This document shows positions 28,082 through 36,701 of a DNA stretch of 64,000 nt, one piece after another. Every line of letters begins with the position of its first letter. Position 1 is the first letter of the stretch. The DNA is from CALDTK01 sp965215115 (lineage in GTDB: Bacteria; Bacteroidota; Bacteroidia; Chitinophagales; Saprospiraceae), in contig OZ244050.1 in assembly GCA_965215115.1 (NCBI GenBank), positions 2,356,001-2,420,000 on the forward strand. Reading direction: 5' to 3'. The notes beneath the pieces are model-generated. The model worked only from the letters and a program-made list of their open reading frames with translations. It ran no database searches and was not told the DNA's origin. Position numbers and translations under genes: made by a program.

Positions 28082-29152
28082 AGCTCCTCGTCCTCACCGA
28101 TCACCGGGGCCACACCGCCAACAACTCCCTCTACGGCCTCGTGCGCGAGATGCTCGCCGACGGTCGCGCCACCGAGATCCGGGTCGCCTCCCGGGGGACA
28201 CCGTACAACGCGCGTTTCTTCGCCTGTCTCGCCGAGACGGACACCCGTGCAGCCCTCACGTTAAGCGCCCTACGTGCCGACGAAACCTTCGCCCGGGACA
28301 CCGCGGCCACGCGTTTTGCGGAAGCGCCACCCGCCCATCAACCAACCAACCCATCCTCCAATCATCCTCAGGCCACCCCCCTTACCTGGCCGGACGTCAT
28401 CTTCCTGCGCGTCCCACACCCCGTCCCCGACCACTGGGGCCACTTCCTCCGCCTAGCCTTCGGCCACCGCCCGATCTTCAACCGACCCGAGGGCGTCCAA
28501 CTCACCACCGACAAATCCTGGCTCCTCAACGTGCCCGAACTCTGCGCACCCATCGCGCTGTGTGAAAGCCCAGATGACATCGCGGCTTTCGCCAAAACCC
28601 ACGACGCCGTCCTCAAACCCCTCCACGGCTACGGCGGCCAGGGCATCGCCCGCGTCCTCGACGGCCACGTGACCCTCGACGGCGAAACGACCCCCCTGCC
28701 AGACCTGGCTCCAGCGGCCCGTCGCCCACCGCCGCTACCTCGCCATGCAGTACCTCCCCCGCGTCACCGAGGGCGACAAACGCATCGTCGTCGTCGGCGA
28801 CACCGTCATCGGGGCCGTGCTCCGCGTCCCGCGCCCGGGCCACTGGCTCGCCAACGTCTCGCAGGGGGCCACGGCCGAAGCGAGCGACGTGAGTTTTGCC
28901 GAAAGGCGCATCGTCGACACGCTCAGCCCCAGACTCGCCGCCCTCGGCATCGTCATGTTCGGCGTCGACACCATCGTCGGCCCCGACGGCCACCGCCTCC
29001 TCAGCGAGGTCAACACCATGAGCGTCGGCGGCCTCCTCGACCTCCCCCCCACCGACGGCACCCCCGCCGTCACCCGCGCCGCCCGCCTCCTCCTCGACGC
29101 CTTCGCCGCCGCCCTCCCACCCGCACCAACCCAACCCCCCCAAACAACCTAA
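28078..29152 (+). pseudogene. RimK/GshB-like ATP-grasp ligase, frameshifted at a C6 run
   Basis: The GTG start at 28078 overlaps the previous stop. The first frame runs through VKLLVLTDHRGHTANNSLY, LNVPELCAPIALCE and KPLHGYGGQGIARVLDG (the ATP-grasp glycine loop). It then loses homology after the C6 run at 28691-28696. The next frame continues exactly as expected (TWLQRPVAHRRYLAMQYLPR, then GVDTIVGPDGHRLLSEVNTM) to 29152. One extra C in the run explains it. It could be a true mutation, slippage-controlled expression or an assembly error. Three GTTTT-hairpin elements are inside. Confidence 0.75.
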
Positions 29153-29225
29153 GCCCCCCGCGCCCCGCACCCCGCCCCCACGCCCAGCCCTTGCGCCCCT
29201 TGCGCGCCCTCCTTCGCGCGGCCGC

Positions 29226-29333
29226 AGGCCCTTGCGTCCAAAAAACCCCGCACCCCGCACCCAAGCACCCAGGCACCCCGCACCCAGGCACCCCGCACCC
29301 CGCACCCAAGCACCCCGCACCCCGCACCCCCCC
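29226..29333 (+). repeat. 8-bp satellite array (GCACCCAA / GCACCCAG / GCACCCCG units)
   Basis: About a dozen 8-nt units of the GCACCC(A/C)(A/G) type fill the gap before the zinc hydrolase and run up to its start codon. The same satellite occurs at 51179-51275 and, inverted, inside the ppx gene (61866-61938). The gap 29153-29225 before it is C-rich with no gene. Confidence 0.85.
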
Positions 29334-29334
29334 C

Positions 29335-30333
29335 ATGACCCAAAATCCCTTCCCCCACACCCCCGACGCCCAGTTCATCAACGACCTCGTCCTCGAGGAC
29401 GCCCCCCGGGGCGCGGTCACCAAATACCTCCTCCACACCGTCACCAACGGCATGGCGCAGCCGATCTACGTCCCGGTCATCGTCGTGCGCGGCGTCGAGG
29501 AAGGACCGGTCGTCGGGATCACCGCCGCGGTCCACGGCAACGAACTCAACGGCATCCCCGTCATCCAGCAGGTCGTCGCCGCGCTCGACCCGCAGACCCT
29601 CAAGGGCACCCTCGTCGGCGTGCCCGGCGTCAACATCCCGTCCCTGCTCCAGCGCCAGCGCCGCTTCGTCGATGGCACCGACCTCAACCACATCATGCCC
29701 GGCCGCGCCGACGGCACCGTCTCGCAGGTGTACGCCTACCGCGTCTTCGACCGCATCGTCCGGCACTTCGACTACCTGTTCGACCTCCACACCGCCAGCA
29801 ACGGGCGCGTCAACAGCTACTACATCCGCGCCGACATGGACAATCCCCGCGTCCGGGACATGGTCGAGCGCCAGGGCGCCCAGATCGTGGTCCACAACCC
29901 CCCGGGCGACGGTACGCTGCGCGGCGCGGCGGCCGACCTGGAGATCCCCGCCATCACCCTCGAGGTCGGCAACCCGAACACCTTCCAGCGCGACATGATC
30001 CTCTCCACGTCACTCGGGATCATGAACTACCTCAAGACCCTCGACATGCACGGCGGCGCCCTCGCGGCCACGAAGTACGACACGATCCTGTGCGAGCGCT
30101 CCTACTGGCTCTACGCCGACACCGGCGGCCTGCTCACCATCAAGCCCAGCATCACCCAGTCCGTCGTCAAGGGCGACACCTTCGCCACCCTCACCAACCC
30201 CTTCGGCGACACGATCCGCACCTACGAGGCCCCCGAGGACGGGATCATCATCGGGCACAGCGTCAACCCCGTCTGCCAGACCGGCGGCCGCTTGATTCAC
30301 CTAGGCATCAGAAAGTCGGAGAGTGGAAAGTGA
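29335..30333 (+). CDS. succinylglutamate desuccinylase/aspartoacylase-family zinc hydrolase
   Basis: A 332-residue M14-type metalloenzyme. Zinc ligands are visible in VHGNELNGIPV (His, Glu) and FDLHTAS (His), with the RRFVDGTDLNHIMPG motif between. The family removes acyl groups from amino acids or small peptides. Neighbouring ATP-grasp ligases suggest a matched make/break pair (inference). The ATG at 29335 follows the satellite directly. The C-terminal part (PEDGIIIGHSVNPVCQTGG) is the usual beta-rich domain. Confidence 0.85.
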   Translation: MTQNPFPHTPDAQFINDLVLEDAPRGAVTKYLLHTVTNGMAQPIYVPVIVVRGVEEGPVVGITAAVHGNELNGIPVIQQVVAALDPQTLKGTLVGVPGVNIPSLLQRQRRFVDGTDLNHIMPGRADGTVSQVYAYRVFDRIVRHFDYLFDLHTASNGRVNSYYIRADMDNPRVRDMVERQGAQIVVHNPPGDGTLRGAAADLEIPAITLEVGNPNTFQRDMILSTSLGIMNYLKTLDMHGGALAATKYDTILCERSYWLYADTGGLLTIKPSITQSVVKGDTFATLTNPFGDTIRTYEAPEDGIIIGHSVNPVCQTGGRLIHLGIRKSESGK

Positions 30334-30415
30334 AGAGTGGAAAGTAAAAGGCAAAAAGTGGAACAGTAAAGCGTAAAGATTCATCATCCCGCCCACCGCA
30401 CGCACAGCCCCCCTG

Positions 30416-30568
30416 TGGTTTGGCGGCATTCATGCCGCCCCCACCCGCGAAGCGGGCACTAGGTCGGTGCCGTCGGCAAGGGCGCCAAGTCCTTCGCTAT
30501 TGCCACAGTGCACAATACACGACGGCTCGCCTCCGGCTCGGGGGGGCGGCATAAATGCCGCCAAACCA
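30416..30568. mobile_element. MITE-like element, 27-bp terminal inverted repeats
   Basis: Arms at 30416-30442 and 30542-30568 are inverted repeats with one mismatch; each contains its own small palindrome GGCGGCAT...ATGCCGCC. The 99-bp centre is non-coding. It sits between two convergent genes, so it may also serve as a bidirectional terminator. No transposase is present. The remaining gap (30334-30415, 30569-30596) shows nothing else. Confidence 0.6.
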
Positions 30569-30596
30569 ATATACGGGCCCCGTCTCACGCCCTGCG

Positions 30597-31610
30597 CTAA
30601 TGCAGCCAGACAGCAGCACCATACGCCCGCGCCACATCCCAGATCGTATCCCTCAGATCCCGGTACACCGCCCCCGCCGCCACGCTCTCCCGATGATCGT
30701 ACCGCACCACGCGCATACTCTTGCGCGCCGTCTCCCTGGTCAGCACCGGGTCCCGGCCCCGCAGTTTTGCCGAAAGGCCAGCCCCGCGCCACGCCAGTTC
30801 CGCCTGCCAGGCTTGCGCTAGAGTTGTCGGCGGTTCGACCCCCAGAACCCTGGCCACCTCCGCGAAAAACGCCCGGAAGCTCCAGTTTTCCGCACTCACG
30901 ACGTAGCGCCGATTGGCGGCGCCCCGCAGCAAACAAGTTTTGGCGAAAGCCGCCACGTCGCGCGCGTCCACGTAGCCCGTGCCCCCGGGCGGGTAGTACG
31001 TCTGCCCCCGCGCCACCCAGTCGATCAGCGCCGCCGAACTCCGCCCCCAGTCGCCGACCCCCAACACCACGCTCGGGTTCAGGATCGTAAACGGGAGCCC
31101 TTCCTCGCCCGCGCGCCAGACCTCCAGCTCCCCGGCGTACTTCGAGCGCGCGTAGGCACTCGTGTCATCGTGGTCGTGGAAGGCGAACGGCAGCTCGGCG
31201 AGGGGCTTGTCGTACTGCGCGGGGCTGATCGCGCCGACGGAACTCACGTGCAGGAAGTGCTCGACGCCCAGGTCGAGGGCCGTATTGGCGAGCAGGGCCG
31301 TGAGTCCGACGTTGACCCGACGCATCGCCCCCCGGTCGCGTTTGGCGTAGCTCACCACGCCGGCGCAGTGCACCACGGCACGAGCGTCCGTGAGCAGCGC
31401 CGTCGCGAAGTCCGCGTCCTCGAGGTCACCGCTGCTCCAGGTTAGGTTGGGCAGATCGCCGAGCCCGCTCACGTCACTACCGGCACGCCGCGTCGCCACC
31501 ACCGCGAAGCGACCGTCGGCGCAGAGCTCGTACAGAAGGTAGCGCCCGAGCAGACCCGTCCCCCCCGTCACCACGACGCGCCGCCGATCCGCCGCCGCCG
31601 CCGCACTCAC
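30597..31610 (-). CDS. NAD-dependent epimerase/dehydratase (extended SDR)
   Basis: A 337-residue Rossmann protein: VVVTGGTGLLGRYLL for cofactor binding, catalytic YARSK (Tyr, Lys) and the preceding VSSVGA Ser block. NAD-dependent nucleotide-sugar or steroid-like substrates are typical; the exact one is unknown. The GTG start overlaps the stop of the upstream 75-residue gene. GTTTT-hairpin elements lie at 30764-30778 and 30937-30951, the latter encoding AFAKT. Confidence 0.85.
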   Translation of the reverse strand: MSAAAAADRRRVVVTGGTGLLGRYLLYELCADGRFAVVATRRAGSDVSGLGDLPNLTWSSGDLEDADFATALLTDARAVVHCAGVVSYAKRDRGAMRRVNVGLTALLANTALDLGVEHFLHVSSVGAISPAQYDKPLAELPFAFHDHDDTSAYARSKYAGELEVWRAGEEGLPFTILNPSVVLGVGDWGRSSAALIDWVARGQTYYPPGGTGYVDARDVAAFAKTCLLRGAANRRYVVSAENWSFRAFFAEVARVLGVEPPTTLAQAWQAELAWRGAGLSAKLRGRDPVLTRETARKSMRVVRYDHRESVAAGAVYRDLRDTIWDVARAYGAAVWLH

Positions 31611-31834
31611 GACCGCTGGACCTCGGCGCGGATGTCGAACTCCTGCATGTGCGCCGTAAACTCCGTCACCTGCGCGGGGGCCACCGCGACGCGCGCCTCC
31701 TCGCCCTCGGCGATCGCCTGCACGGCGGTGTAGACGGCCGCCTTATCGTCCGGGACGTACTCCGAGAGCGCCTCGACGAGTTCGGTGAGGTCGTCCCAGT
31801 CGTCGCGGCGCGACGAGAGCTTGAGGGTCGTCAC
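31607..31834 (-). CDS. conserved small hypothetical protein
   Basis: A 75-residue acidic protein (DDWDDLTELVEALSEYVPDD) with no recognised domain. It lies between a cytochrome c gene (6 bp upstream) and the epimerase (4-bp overlap), so it is co-transcribed with both. The tight packing supports it being real. Confidence 0.6.
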   Translation of the reverse strand: MTTLKLSSRRDDWDDLTELVEALSEYVPDDKAAVYTAVQAIAEGEEARVAVAPAQVTEFTAHMQEFDIRAEVQRS

Positions 31835-31840
31835 GCGCGC

Positions 31841-32194
31841 TTACTTCTTCAGCGTGATCGTGTACTCGGCCACGGCCTTGATCTCGTCCGGCTCGAGGAT
31901 GCCCTTGAAGGCTTGCATCCCCTTGTCGAGCCGACCGTGCGTCACGGTCGCGATCCGCTCCTCGAGCGAGATATTGCTCTGCTGGAGGTTGGCCGCGCCG
32001 TTGGCGCCCATGTCGCCCTTCGAGCCGTGGCACGCCACGCAGCGGGTCTTGAAGATGCGCGCGCCGTCGGGCCCGACCGAAGCCGTGGCGGGGGTTGCGC
32101 TCTTCGCGAAGTTAGGATTATCGGTTTCGCCGCCGTCCCCGCAGGCCAGCAGCCCTGCCACCATGAGGCTAGGCAACCATAGGTATCTTAGCAT
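31841..32194 (-). CDS. c-type cytochrome lipoprotein
   Basis: A 117-residue protein starting at 32194 (MLRYLWLPSLMVAGLLACG). The lipobox LLAC predicts a lipid anchor. One heme site, CVACHGSKGDMG, and a distal Met (KGMQAFKG) mark a class I cytochrome c. It carries electrons in the periplasm. A longer upstream open frame has no signal sequence. A looser GTTTT-hairpin element is just upstream (32235-32247). Confidence 0.88.
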   Translation of the reverse strand: MLRYLWLPSLMVAGLLACGDGGETDNPNFAKSATPATASVGPDGARIFKTRCVACHGSKGDMGANGAANLQQSNISLEERIATVTHGRLDKGMQAFKGILEPDEIKAVAEYTITLKK

Positions 32195-32318
32195 AGTCCG
32201 TAAAAGTACAGTCGCGCGGTGTATTGGTAGGTACGCTTCCGCAAAACAAACTGTTGACCCGTCGTTTCCCCCGCCGATCCCCCTCCGGAAGGTCGCGCTT
32301 GCCTTACCTTGACCCGCG

Positions 32319-32900
32319 ATGCAGAGGTGGAATGTTTCGACGTTGATGGTGGCGGTGGCCTTCGGGCTCTCGGTCGTTCTGTTGTTCGCCAAGGCGGGCC
32401 TGATGCGCGAACGCGCCACGGCCGGACGCGCCGTGGTGACCAACCACATCTACAGCCCCGCGGCCGCCGATCCTATCCTGCGCGACCAGCACCGCGCCGA
32501 CGCCATCTCGCGCCGCCCCGCGGCCGCCGCCCAGACCGCCTCCCGGGCCGTCGTCATCCGCGAGGCCGGTGACGAGCGTCCGACGATCGCCAGGACGACC
32601 GGCGCGAGCGCGGCCGATGCCCCCGCCGACGAACGACCCCTGCGCCGCACCCCGATCGACCCCGACAAGCCTTACTACGTCGTCGTCGGTGCCTTCGAGG
32701 CCCGCGAAAACGCCGAGAAAGACCTGCGCCGCCTACAGGCCAAGGGCCTCACCCAGAGCTTCCTCGGGGTCTTCAACGAGGGCAAGTACACCACCGTCAT
32801 CGCCAGCCACTTCGCCCGCGAAGACCAGGCCCGCCTCCACCTCGCCGAGCTAGAGGACAAGCACGGGGTGAAAGGCTACATTTATCACAAGACGGAGTAA
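32319..32900 (+). CDS. SPOR-domain membrane protein
   Basis: A 193-residue protein with a single N-terminal membrane helix (STLMVAVAFGLSVVLLF), a variable linker and a C-terminal SPOR domain (PYYVVVGAFEARENAEKDL ... YTTVIASHF). SPOR domains bind denuded peptidoglycan, usually at the division site. Its 3' end overlaps the read-through end of the convergent rhodanese gene. Confidence 0.85.
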   Translation: MQRWNVSTLMVAVAFGLSVVLLFAKAGLMRERATAGRAVVTNHIYSPAAADPILRDQHRADAISRRPAAAAQTASRAVVIREAGDERPTIARTTGASAADAPADERPLRRTPIDPDKPYYVVVGAFEARENAEKDLRRLQAKGLTQSFLGVFNEGKYTTVIASHFAREDQARLHLAELEDKHGVKGYIYHKTE

Positions 32901-33218
32901 TCCACCCATCACCCCCCCCCCAACCTGCTCCTTCCACGCCAGCACCCCGCCCGTCACGTTCGTCACGTTCGTGAAGCCCTGCGACTCTAGGTAGCGTTGC
33001 GCGTTCCCGCTCCGCGCGCCCGAGCGACAGTGCAACACGATGTCGCTGTCCTTGTCGCCGAAGTCCGCGAGGCGCTCCGGGATCGACCCCAGCGGGATGA
33101 GCTCCGCGCCAATGTTGTACTCCTCGTACTCGTGCTCCTCGCGGACGTCTACGAACTTAAAGGACTCCTTCGCGTCGAGGCGCGACTTGAGGGCATGAAC
33201 GTCGATCTCCTTCGGCAT
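32850..33218 (-). CDS. single-domain rhodanese, C-terminus set by a G10 tract
   Basis: Start at 33218 (MPKEIDVHALKSRL). The rhodanese fold is clear, with FKFVDVREEHEYEEYN and the active-site loop HCRSGARSGNAQ (catalytic Cys). The family moves sulfane sulfur or binds phospho-compounds. After AWKEQVGGG the frame passes a G10 run (32912-32921 on the plus strand) and reads on for about 20 residues into the convergent SPOR gene. With nine G the protein would stop at TGA directly after the tract. Confidence 0.85.
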   Translation of the reverse strand: MPKEIDVHALKSRLDAKESFKFVDVREEHEYEEYNIGAELIPLGSIPERLADFGDKDSDIVLHCRSGARSGNAQRYLESQGFTNVTNVTGGVLAWKEQVGGGVMGGLLRLVINVAFHPVLVL

Positions 33219-33297
33219 AGCGGCTTGGCTTAGTAAGCGCGCAAGAAACGACCCGCGATCCATAAAGTACGCGTCCCCCCCGAGCGCCCCGTGTCGC

Positions 33298-35766
33298 CTA
33301 CTGCACCACGATCCGCTCACGTCCGTACACGAGCCCACCGCGGTCGAGCAAGCGGAGCGTGTACACCCCCGCCACCAGCCCGAGCTCGAGCTGGCTCGCG
33401 TAGGCGCCCTGCGCGACGATCCGCCCGGTAGCGTCGAAGACTTGGTAGCGGGCCGGCTCCCGCGCCGCGTCCTCGATGCGGAGGTTGACCTGCCCGCGCG
33501 TCGGATTCGGGTACACCGCAAAGCGATTGACCCCCGCCTCCTCGACGCCGCTCGACGTCCGGATCTGCCCGAAGACGGGGCGGATGATCAGGCTTCCGCG
33601 AAAACGCGTGAGTACCGTAGGCAGTGCCTTCCACCCGTCCCCAAACTCGGTGAAGATGGCCCCGGCGTTATCGTTGTTGAGGTCGACCCCGACCTGGATG
33701 GGGCGCGACACGTCCGAAGACTGCTGCCACCCGACGTAAAACTCCCCCGGCGGAATGTAGATGGGCGTCGGCTTGCCGTCGCGGTCCTCGAAGCGGTAAC
33801 TCGTCAAGGCCTGCGTCGTGTCGCCGTAGACCGACGGGAAGAACGGCCGCGCCAGCTCCTGCACGTAGTCGGGCCTGCGCGGCGGGTCGTTAGGATTGCT
33901 GGACGTGACCAGCGGCCCGATGTACACCTCGAGGTTGATCAGCTGCCGGTCGGCGTCCGCGACCGATAGGTTCGGGAACGCAAACCGCAGACCCTTCAGC
34001 GTGTCCCCGACGAAGGCCTCGTACCGCACCGCGATCCGGTCGCCCTGCCTACCGTTGACGAGCCCCAGCTCGGCCGTGCCATCGTCGTAGGCGTACTCGT
34101 CGCGGATGTTGATCGTCGTGGTCGCGGTGTCGTTGCGGCGCACGCCCGTGATCCGGCTCTGGTCCTGGTCGATGCCGAGTTGGTAGACGAGCCTCAGCTC
34201 GCCCACGCTCCGGGCGTTGAGGCCACTGGCGAGGCGCTTGTACGTAGCCAGGGGCTCCGCGGGGATGGGGTTGTTGATGCGACTGAAGCCCGGCGGCAGG
34301 TTAAACTGCGCCCCCGTCAGGAGCCCCGCGCTCAGCAGCTCGATCCCGAAGGAGTCCTCCACCACGACGCTGCTGCGCGAGACGTTGTTCTGGATCGCGA
34401 AGTGGTTCCACAGCTCCACCGGGAGTCGCTCGCGCAACAGCGTCGGCCGCCCGGTGAACTGCGTGTACGGCACCCGGCTGTAGGGCGCCAGTGGGCTCGG
34501 CGGCCGCGAGGCCAGCGCGATGTCGCGAAAGGCACGGCTCGTGTCCTCGGCCTGCTCGATGCGGACGTAGTCCAGGTTCCACGAGTCGTTACTGCCCGCC
34601 GCGTTGGCCCGCATCAAAAAACGCACCTGGAAGTCGCGGTGCCGAAACTCCGACCCGGCGATCGGCAGGGCGTGGTACTCGAACACCGAGTCCGCGCGAC
34701 TGATCCGCGACCCCACCACCGTCCGCTGCGTGACCCACTCCCCGTCGTCGCGCCGGAACTGCGTGATGAACTTGTCCTCCGCCTCCGGGGCGAGTCCGCG
34801 GCCCCCGGTCTGCAGGTAGTACTTGACGAAGAGGCGATTGGCGCCCGCCACCGCCGTGAGGTCCACCGGGACGCTCGTCAGCTGGTCGATGTCCTGGATG
34901 CCCTCCCCGTAGTTGCGCCCCCCGCCGTCCACGCCGTCGAAGGTGGCCACGCCGTAGCTCGGGTTGCGCAGACCGTAGGCGTCGTTGACGTACACCACGT
35001 CCTCGAGCCACAGATCGGCGTCGGGCTCGGGCCCGGCGTAGGAGAAGTCGTCGAAGAAGGGTAGGGTCGTGCGCCGCCCCACGACCCGGAACGTGAGCTC
35101 GGTCGTGTCGCAGGTCCCGAAGGTGTTGCACAGCACCACCTCGAAAGCGTCGTTGCCGCCCCCGCGGGCCGATCGGTACAGCAGACTATCACCCGGGGCG
35201 TACTCGCTGAACCGCGCCTCGCGGTAGCGCGCGTACTCGTAGTTGCCAAAGGGGGTGACGCTTCCGCAAAACAACGAACCCGCCGGCGACAGCAGCCCCT
35301 GCGTACTGCGCTGCCCACCCTCGATCGGCACCGTCCGCACGGCCTTCGCGCCCGGGCGACCGATCCGCACGGTCACCGTGCGCTCTTCGCAATTGGTCCC
35401 GGCCGCGTCGAAGCAAGACCGGATCCGGATGACGTCGCTCACTCGGTCGAGCCCGGTCGTGGCCCGGTAGTACAGGGTATCGCCGCTGAGGCGCACCGTC
35501 CCGCCCGCGGTGGTCGCATCGGACGTGAGCGTGTTTTGCCGAAAGGCGTTCAACGAATCCGTGTCCACCACCAGGAGCGCCCCGGCCGTCACCGTGTACC
35601 TGGGTCGCTCGCAGGGCTCCATGATCGCCTGTGCGCCCCCCGCCACCGGGATACTCTCAGGGTCGAAACGATCCGGCCACAGCGTCACGGTAGGTTGCGC
35701 CAGGGCCGCATCCTGCGCCAGCCCACACAGTACGAGGGCCGCCACGAGGGAGAGTAGAATACGCAT
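33298..35766 (-). CDS. large secreted protein with T9SS sorting domain
   Basis: An 822-residue protein with signal peptide MRILLSLVAALVLCGLA and C-terminal T9SS type A domain (FAVYPNPTRGQVNLRIED ... GVYTLRLLDRGG). The middle has Ig/beta-sandwich-like stretches (DFSYAGPEPDADLWLEDVVY, a jelly-roll-like opening). The arrangement resembles large gliding- or adhesion-type surface proteins, but I recognise no named family. It contains GTTTT-hairpin elements at 33592, 35260 and 35533. Confidence 0.8.
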   Translation of the reverse strand: MRILLSLVAALVLCGLAQDAALAQPTVTLWPDRFDPESIPVAGGAQAIMEPCERPRYTVTAGALLVVDTDSLNAFRQNTLTSDATTAGGTVRLSGDTLYYRATTGLDRVSDVIRIRSCFDAAGTNCEERTVTVRIGRPGAKAVRTVPIEGGQRSTQGLLSPAGSLFCGSVTPFGNYEYARYREARFSEYAPGDSLLYRSARGGGNDAFEVVLCNTFGTCDTTELTFRVVGRRTTLPFFDDFSYAGPEPDADLWLEDVVYVNDAYGLRNPSYGVATFDGVDGGGRNYGEGIQDIDQLTSVPVDLTAVAGANRLFVKYYLQTGGRGLAPEAEDKFITQFRRDDGEWVTQRTVVGSRISRADSVFEYHALPIAGSEFRHRDFQVRFLMRANAAGSNDSWNLDYVRIEQAEDTSRAFRDIALASRPPSPLAPYSRVPYTQFTGRPTLLRERLPVELWNHFAIQNNVSRSSVVVEDSFGIELLSAGLLTGAQFNLPPGFSRINNPIPAEPLATYKRLASGLNARSVGELRLVYQLGIDQDQSRITGVRRNDTATTTINIRDEYAYDDGTAELGLVNGRQGDRIAVRYEAFVGDTLKGLRFAFPNLSVADADRQLINLEVYIGPLVTSSNPNDPPRRPDYVQELARPFFPSVYGDTTQALTSYRFEDRDGKPTPIYIPPGEFYVGWQQSSDVSRPIQVGVDLNNDNAGAIFTEFGDGWKALPTVLTRFRGSLIIRPVFGQIRTSSGVEEAGVNRFAVYPNPTRGQVNLRIEDAAREPARYQVFDATGRIVAQGAYASQLELGLVAGVYTLRLLDRGGLVYGRERIVVQ

Positions 35767-35845
35767 ACTGGTGTCGGTAACGATGCGACCGGCGGCCTTG
35801 TTACCGCGCCTGGCCGACCAAACCCGAGCCCGGGCCGCCGCGTCG

Positions 35846-36697
35846 CTACAGGCCCCCGCAGTCGGCCGGCAGGTCCTGCGTCAGGTAGATCGCGATCTCG
35901 GTGTCGAAGGGCACCTTCTCGCCGTACGAGAAGCTCGGCTCCTGGCGCCAGATGTAGGCCGTGGCGGGGTTGGTGACCGTCGCGTCCTCCTCGACGAGCC
36001 CGATCCGCAGCCGATTCTCCTGCACGAGGAACCGCGCCTCGTCGTAGCTGCGGCACCGGAGGTCGGGCAGGTCGGCCGTGCCGCCCTCGTCGCTCGACAC
36101 CACGAACTCCAGGGTCGAGCCCCGCGGCACCTGGTAGCCGTCGCGCAGCTCCTGCTCCCGGACCTCGCGGCCCTCGTAGTACACCCGCAGGATGGTGTTC
36201 GGCTGGTAGCGGCTGTTGTACTCCTTGTCGCGCACCCGGCTCGACAGGTCCATGAGGGCGAGCTTGCGCACGTAGCGGTCCAACTCGTAGGTGCCGGCCA
36301 GGGCCGGGAGCGTCACCAGGTCGGGGATGGTCTTGGTGACCGTGAGGTAGATGCGGCGGTTCTCCTTGACGTAGGCACCCGCGGGCGGGTCTTGCCGCAG
36401 CACCGTGCCCGGGACCTGGTCGACGAGGTAGATCGAGTCGATGATCTCCATGCGGAAGTCGTTGCGCTCGATCGCGTCCTCGGCCTCGGCGACCGTCATC
36501 GAGACGTAGTCCGCCACCTCGAGGCGCTGTCCGTGGTTGGTGTACCACTTGAGGCCGAGGTTGACGAGCACGAAGGTCGCGACGGCGGCCAGGGCGAGCC
36601 CCAGGAGGGTGAACCCGAAGTAGCGGCTCCGCAGGTAGCCCGCGAAGGTGCCTCTCGGGGCGGCGGCTGGTGTCTTGCGCTTGGTGGTTGGCTCCAT
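35846..36697 (-). CDS. PASTA-domain membrane protein
   Basis: Start at 36697 (MEPTTKRKTP), five bases after the ddl stop. It has one membrane helix (YFGFTLLGLALAAVATFVLV), then about three PASTA repeats (ADYVSMTVAEAEDAIERN, PDLVTLPALAGTYELD, LPDLRCRSYDEARFLVQ). PASTA domains bind muropeptides or beta-lactams. Bacteroidota often place such a gene next to ddl, and the close spacing here suggests a joint wall-related operon. There is no kinase domain. Confidence 0.88.
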   Translation of the reverse strand: MEPTTKRKTPAAAPRGTFAGYLRSRYFGFTLLGLALAAVATFVLVNLGLKWYTNHGQRLEVADYVSMTVAEAEDAIERNDFRMEIIDSIYLVDQVPGTVLRQDPPAGAYVKENRRIYLTVTKTIPDLVTLPALAGTYELDRYVRKLALMDLSSRVRDKEYNSRYQPNTILRVYYEGREVREQELRDGYQVPRGSTLEFVVSSDEGGTADLPDLRCRSYDEARFLVQENRLRIGLVEEDATVTNPATAYIWRQEPSFSYGEKVPFDTEIAIYLTQDLPADCGGL

Positions 36698-36701
36698 GTT
36701 T

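Noticed and set aside
27739..30333. A single 864-residue plus-strand frame
   Set aside because: It joins a frameshifted ATP-grasp gene, non-coding satellite and the zinc hydrolase; the real starts are at 28078 and 29335.
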